DNA of 64,000 nucleotides, taken from positions 310,001-374,000 of the forward strand of contig JAUICP010000005.1 in NCBI GenBank assembly GCA_030427805.1, given 5' to 3'. The position numbers and the translations under genes were made by a program. Source of the stretch: Bdellovibrionia bacterium (lineage in GTDB: Bacteria; Bdellovibrionota; Bdellovibrionia; Bdellovibrionales; JAGQZY01). This document shows, one piece after another, positions 61,097 to 64,000 of the stretch. The notes under the pieces are model-generated. The model had not been told where the DNA came from. It saw nothing but the letters and a program-made list of their open reading frames with translations, and did no database searches. How positions within the stretch are numbered: position 1 is the stretch's first letter; each line of letters starts with the position of its first letter.

Positions 61097-61426
61097 TTAA
61101 TCAAAGCGCTTCAGATCAATTCCTGGAAGAAGTTGATAGTAATCAATCAGAAGATTTGCCCAGGCATTCAATCGATAAATAACTTCAGAGCGCTGCCCTT
61201 CGGCTCGACTCATGTATGAGAGGGCATTCCAAAAGACCCGGTAGGACTCTTCGACACTGGCATCATCTTCAAACCAATCGTCGTGAACACTCCAAGGATC
61301 CAACAAAAACTGTCGTGCCCAGACTCTCAATTTTTCAATACTTAAGTCTCCTGTGATATAGGAGTCGATAACCTCTAAGACTTCATAGGGTCCTAGCTTC
61401 ACATAGGTTTTACCTGCTTCGATCAC
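61097..61426 (-). CDS. Small cytoplasmic helical protein, unknown function
   Basis: A 109-residue protein, acidic, with mostly helical, Trp/Tyr-containing segments (LRVWARQFLLDPW, YRVFWNALSYMSR, YRLNAWANLLIDYYQLL). No family is recognised. AAAGGGGATGAATTGTG provides a ribosome site before ATG 61426. It stands alone on the minus strand. Confidence 0.65.
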   Translation of the reverse strand: MIEAGKTYVKLGPYEVLEVIDSYITGDLSIEKLRVWARQFLLDPWSVHDDWFEDDASVEESYRVFWNALSYMSRAEGQRSEVIYRLNAWANLLIDYYQLLPGIDLKRFD

Positions 61427-61739
61427 AATTCATCCCCTTTAACGTACCACTTGAAGGCTTTAAACAAAGCCCGGATGTTTTTAATATCATAGCCTTGTTT
61501 GGCCCCTTATAGGGGCTTTAACAAAAGATTGTGCCTATTGTGATGGTATTTTCGCAATCCTGGCTCAAAATTATCCAGGCCCTAAATCGCTAAATCCCAA
61601 CTTCGAAAAACCATTTCAATTTGAGTCGCTAGGAGCCCCTCCATGGACCCTAAATCCATTCGAACCAGACTGAAGTCTCGTGTATGGGAGCGCCTAAAAC
61701 ACCGATTAAATATTTGATTGTTAATACTGGAAAGAACTT
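61427..61739. other. Intergenic region before the kinase gene
   Basis: 313 bases holding a hairpin (GCCCCT/AGGGGC around TAT, 61502-61516) with a weak T run, and a 24-codon ORF at 61643. It must carry the promoters of both neighbours. Confidence 0.55.
61643..61717 (+). CDS. Possible short ORF (24 codons) upstream of the CheA-like kinase
   Basis: ATG 61643 follows AGGAGCCCCTCC, a good ribosome site with spacing of 7. The 24-residue peptide is strongly basic, with Lys or Arg at positions 4, 7, 9, 11, 13, 17, 19 and 21, and Leu, Val and Trp placed to make one hydrophobic helix face. It ends 22 bases before the kinase ATG. It may be a small protein or a leader peptide, or a chance ORF. Confidence 0.4.
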   Translation: MDPKSIRTRLKSRVWERLKHRLNI

Positions 61740-63815
61740 ATGTTTCTTGAAAAAATCCTGGGCAAACGCCACACCATTTTATTCCAATACCGTGTTCTCA
61801 TGGTGTTACTGGCACTCTTTTACCCGCTTTGGTATTTTGTTCTCGATAATTTCACAGACACCAGTGGTGATTCTCTTGTTCAAAGATCCGCTTTAGCAGG
61901 AATCTTTCTATTCGCCCTAGGTATGAGCTTTAAGTTTGTAAAGCTGCAAAAGCGAATCTACGAAATTTACTCACTCTTGTTGTGGACTCTTACTGCCCAC
62001 AGTATTTACCTCTACGCTGAAAACTCCTTCGACCCAGCGTACAGCCTAAGTACACTACTCGTTATCTTTGTATCTGGTAACACTATAATGACAACCAGAA
62101 GCCTGTCGCTCTACTATGGCTTCGCTAGTCTCGGAACCTTTTATCTAGCCTATACAAATAATAGCTCCCATACTCTGCTCGCTTTTGCCGGAGTTATCTC
62201 TTGTTATTTTATCTCTTTTGTCAGTCTTCAGGGACGACTCAGCATTCTCCACAATTTAAGGCAGAGTAAAGATGAAATTGCCAAAAAGGCTGACGAAATT
62301 GAATCAACGGCCAAAGAGCTCTCTGAAATCAATCGCAAACTCGATAGTCTTGTGAACTCACTTGGACAAGCCTTTCTTATCTTTGATGAGTCAGGGCAAT
62401 GTTCAAATATTTACTCAAAAGCGTGTCTTAAAATTCTTGAGTGCGACCCTCAACACAAGAATGTGACTGAAGTATTAAAAATTCCTGAAGACGAAAAAAC
62501 GGGCTTCATTGATTGGGTCAGCATGGTCTTTGAGGAGCCCATTCCATTTGATGAACTCATCGATATGGCCCCTCAGGTCTACGATCACAGCGGTGGACGA
62601 ATCATACCCCTTCAGTTTTTTCCAGTGAGAAATACAGAGGGACAAATCACCGACATCGTTCTTGTGGCTACAGATAAAACCGACGAGATCAAAGCCAATG
62701 AAGCTGCAGAAAAAGAGCGTAAAAACGCTAAAATGATCAATAAAATTATTTTGCAAAAGAAAGCCTTCCGGGAATTCTTGATGTTGATCAAAAACTACAC
62801 GAAAATTTTCAACGAGACTTTGTCTAAAGATGCTCCTGACCACAACGTGGTCGAAGAGTACATGCGATACCTGCACACAATAAAGGGTTCCGCAGGCATG
62901 TTTTTTATGGATGATTTCGGCGAAGCGGTACACGTACTAGAGGATGCTTGGTCAGAAACTGAAAACGTCTCAGATTTACAAAAAGAAATGAACCGCAAGA
63001 AAATGCTCGAAGAAGTCGGCCAAATTTACGAGCGTTTCTTTAACTTTGTCGACGAGCACGAGAGAATTCTCGGTGCTGGGACGGTATCAGAAGAACGAAT
63101 TATTGAGCTACCTCTGAGTCGCCTCAAAGAGACGACTCAATTTGCTGTTAAGCACGACACTCCAGATGTTGTCGTAGACCGTCTCGTGGATCTCATTAAA
63201 GAACCCATTATCGAAAGTCTACTTCAATACAGCCATTTGGTGGTCGAACTCGGCAACCAACAAGGAAAAGCCATTCTTCCGATTAACTTTGTCAATGGTG
63301 ACTTCCAGATTGTTCCCGAGCCCTTTACAGAGGTCTTTAATACCATGGTTCACATTTTTAGAAATGCGGTCGACCACGGCATTGAGGAGTTCGATGAAAG
63401 GGATGATCTCGGTAAAGACTTCCAGAGCCGAATGAATATCAATATTATTTCGCCGGTTGATGGGGACTCTGCCCGCTTCAGGATGGTTATTGAAGACGAT
63501 GGTCGCGGTATTAACCCCGAGATCATCCGCGAAAAACTCAAAGAAAAAGGGGCCGAGGACTTGGCCGCCGAAACAGACGATCACAAGGTCATCCAACACA
63601 TATTTAGCAAAGCCTTTTCTACCAAAGAAGAGGTCACAGAACTCTCTGGTCGCGGCGTCGGCTTAGATGCCGTCAAAGACTCGGTTGCTAAGGTCGGTGG
63701 AAGTGTTTGGGTCGAGTCAGAGGTTGGAGTGGGGTCAAAATTTATCATTGATCTCCCCGATCTCAGCGCACAGATTATCTTCTCAGAAGAGCCGGCCAAG
63801 AAAAACGTCGCATAA
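61740..63815 (+). CDS. Membrane histidine kinase of CheA type (Hpt + HATPase)
   Basis: A 691-residue protein: six membrane segments (residues 13-165), coiled coil (175-205), a PAS-like domain (about 205-320), an Hpt domain with HTIKGSAG at about residue 378 (phospho-His), and a CheA-type ATPase domain with HIFRNAVDHG (537), EDDGRGIN (585) and GRGVGLDAV (637). There is no CheW-like or receiver domain at the C-terminus, so it does not look like a chemoreceptor-array kinase. It probably senses a signal in the membrane and phosphorylates a response regulator. Confidence 0.9.
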   Translation: MFLEKILGKRHTILFQYRVLMVLLALFYPLWYFVLDNFTDTSGDSLVQRSALAGIFLFALGMSFKFVKLQKRIYEIYSLLLWTLTAHSIYLYAENSFDPAYSLSTLLVIFVSGNTIMTTRSLSLYYGFASLGTFYLAYTNNSSHTLLAFAGVISCYFISFVSLQGRLSILHNLRQSKDEIAKKADEIESTAKELSEINRKLDSLVNSLGQAFLIFDESGQCSNIYSKACLKILECDPQHKNVTEVLKIPEDEKTGFIDWVSMVFEEPIPFDELIDMAPQVYDHSGGRIIPLQFFPVRNTEGQITDIVLVATDKTDEIKANEAAEKERKNAKMINKIILQKKAFREFLMLIKNYTKIFNETLSKDAPDHNVVEEYMRYLHTIKGSAGMFFMDDFGEAVHVLEDAWSETENVSDLQKEMNRKKMLEEVGQIYERFFNFVDEHERILGAGTVSEERIIELPLSRLKETTQFAVKHDTPDVVVDRLVDLIKEPIIESLLQYSHLVVELGNQQGKAILPINFVNGDFQIVPEPFTEVFNTMVHIFRNAVDHGIEEFDERDDLGKDFQSRMNINIISPVDGDSARFRMVIEDDGRGINPEIIREKLKEKGAEDLAAETDDHKVIQHIFSKAFSTKEEVTELSGRGVGLDAVKDSVAKVGGSVWVESEVGVGSKFIIDLPDLSAQIIFSEEPAKKNVA

Positions 63816-63831
63816 TATCGGTATCGTTTCA

Positions 63832-63893
63832 AACATCAAAACATCAAAACATCAAAACATCAAAACATCAAAACATCAAAACATCAAAACATC
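63832..63893. repeat. Tandem 8-bp repeat (AACATCAA), about 7.8 copies
   Basis: Seven perfect copies of AACATCAA follow one another from 63832 to 63887, with six bases of an eighth. The array lies 17 bases after the kinase stop and 60 before a possible next start. Direct repeats of CATTTGGAT (63901 and 63927) follow. Confidence 0.97.
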
Positions 63894-63954
63894 ATCCAAT
63901 CATTTGGATCAAGGCAACATCCCATTCATTTGGATTTTCAAACTAATTAAAATT

Positions 63955-64000
63955 ATGGAAGAGAAGTTCGGCCCAGAAGGTTCCGTGATTAGTGTGGATT
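63955..64000 (+). CDS. Start of a possible gene, cut by the window edge
   Basis: ATG 63955 opens a frame of 15 codons (MEEKFGPEGSVISVD) to the edge. It lacks a good ribosome site, so the true start may differ. It could be the partner of the kinase, but too little is visible to say. Confidence 0.35.
   Translation, partial: MEEKFGPEGSVISVD

Noticed and set aside
61502-61522. GCCCCT/AGGGGC hairpin as a terminator
   Set aside because: It lies upstream of the start of the minus-strand gene and has only TTT after it; no transcript is known to end here.

Overview
This looks like a chromosome segment of a Gram-negative bacterium, most likely from the Bdellovibrionota (Bdellovibrio, Bacteriovorax or Oligoflexia relatives). 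The evidence is indirect. There are many lipoproteins and secreted proteins of no recognised family, including two lipoprotein signals ending in FQNC. There is a DUF4423/TIGR02147-like regulator, a twitch-type radical SAM protein, HD-GYP and CheA-like signalling proteins, and amino-acid catabolic genes that suit a protein-eating life. GC content is moderate (mid-40s percent by eye). I found no rRNA, tRNA, CRISPR array, phage or insertion sequence. Gene order looks chromosomal and undisturbed.

Layout. 1-3657: a radical SAM gene cut by the left edge, divergent from a polytopic membrane protein and a secreted protein. 3916-8932: minus-strand genes for a Lon-N-domain protein, an operon (PhoD-like lipoprotein, ALDH-fold protein lacking its catalytic Cys, small lipoprotein) and a LysR regulator. 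9310-14986: VWA lipoprotein, two solute-binding-like proteins, then an SDR next to a 6-pyruvoyl-tetrahydropterin synthase, a likely pterin pair. 15087-20346: RNA and housekeeping genes (RluF-like synthase, YebC, SufE) with a DUF455 ferritin-like protein and a sterol-desaturase-family protein. 20735-32872: mostly envelope proteins (beta-barrels, a putative papain/transglutaminase-like secreted enzyme, lipoproteins), an O-methyltransferase and a secreted tyrosinase-like protein. 32915-35762: PcnB/CCA-type nucleotidyltransferase and an Hpt-like protein with a CheZ-type tail, divergent from an HD-GYP protein. 35950-43355: SodB, then an operon of an arginase-family hydrolase, threonine aldolase, a short AsmA-like protein and tryptophan 2,3-dioxygenase. 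Kynurenine formamidase and a peroxiredoxin with a histone-H1-like tail lie nearby on the minus strand. 43427-53422: Rsm22-like methyltransferase, M20 peptidase, PlsC-like protein, class II amidotransferase, an unusual acidic LysM lipoprotein with a C-terminal membrane anchor, homogentisate dioxygenase and an EamA transporter. 53735-59178: three large secreted or membrane proteins in a row that match no family I know. 59502-64000: a lipoprotein, a secreted protein, a CheA-like membrane kinase preceded by a 24-codon ORF, and an 8-bp tandem repeat.

How the genes fit together. TDO and KynB give the first two steps of tryptophan degradation. Homogentisate dioxygenase serves tyrosine and phenylalanine breakdown, and the PTPS/SDR pair could supply tetrahydrobiopterin for phenylalanine hydroxylation. 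With the M20 peptidase, threonine aldolase, HutG-like hydrolase and peptide-binding protein, the window suggests amino-acid catabolism. The least explained parts are the 53735-59178 cluster, the acidic envelope-spanning lipoprotein, the tyrosinase-like protein, and two dispersed hairpin repeat families that sit on the stop codons of unrelated genes.
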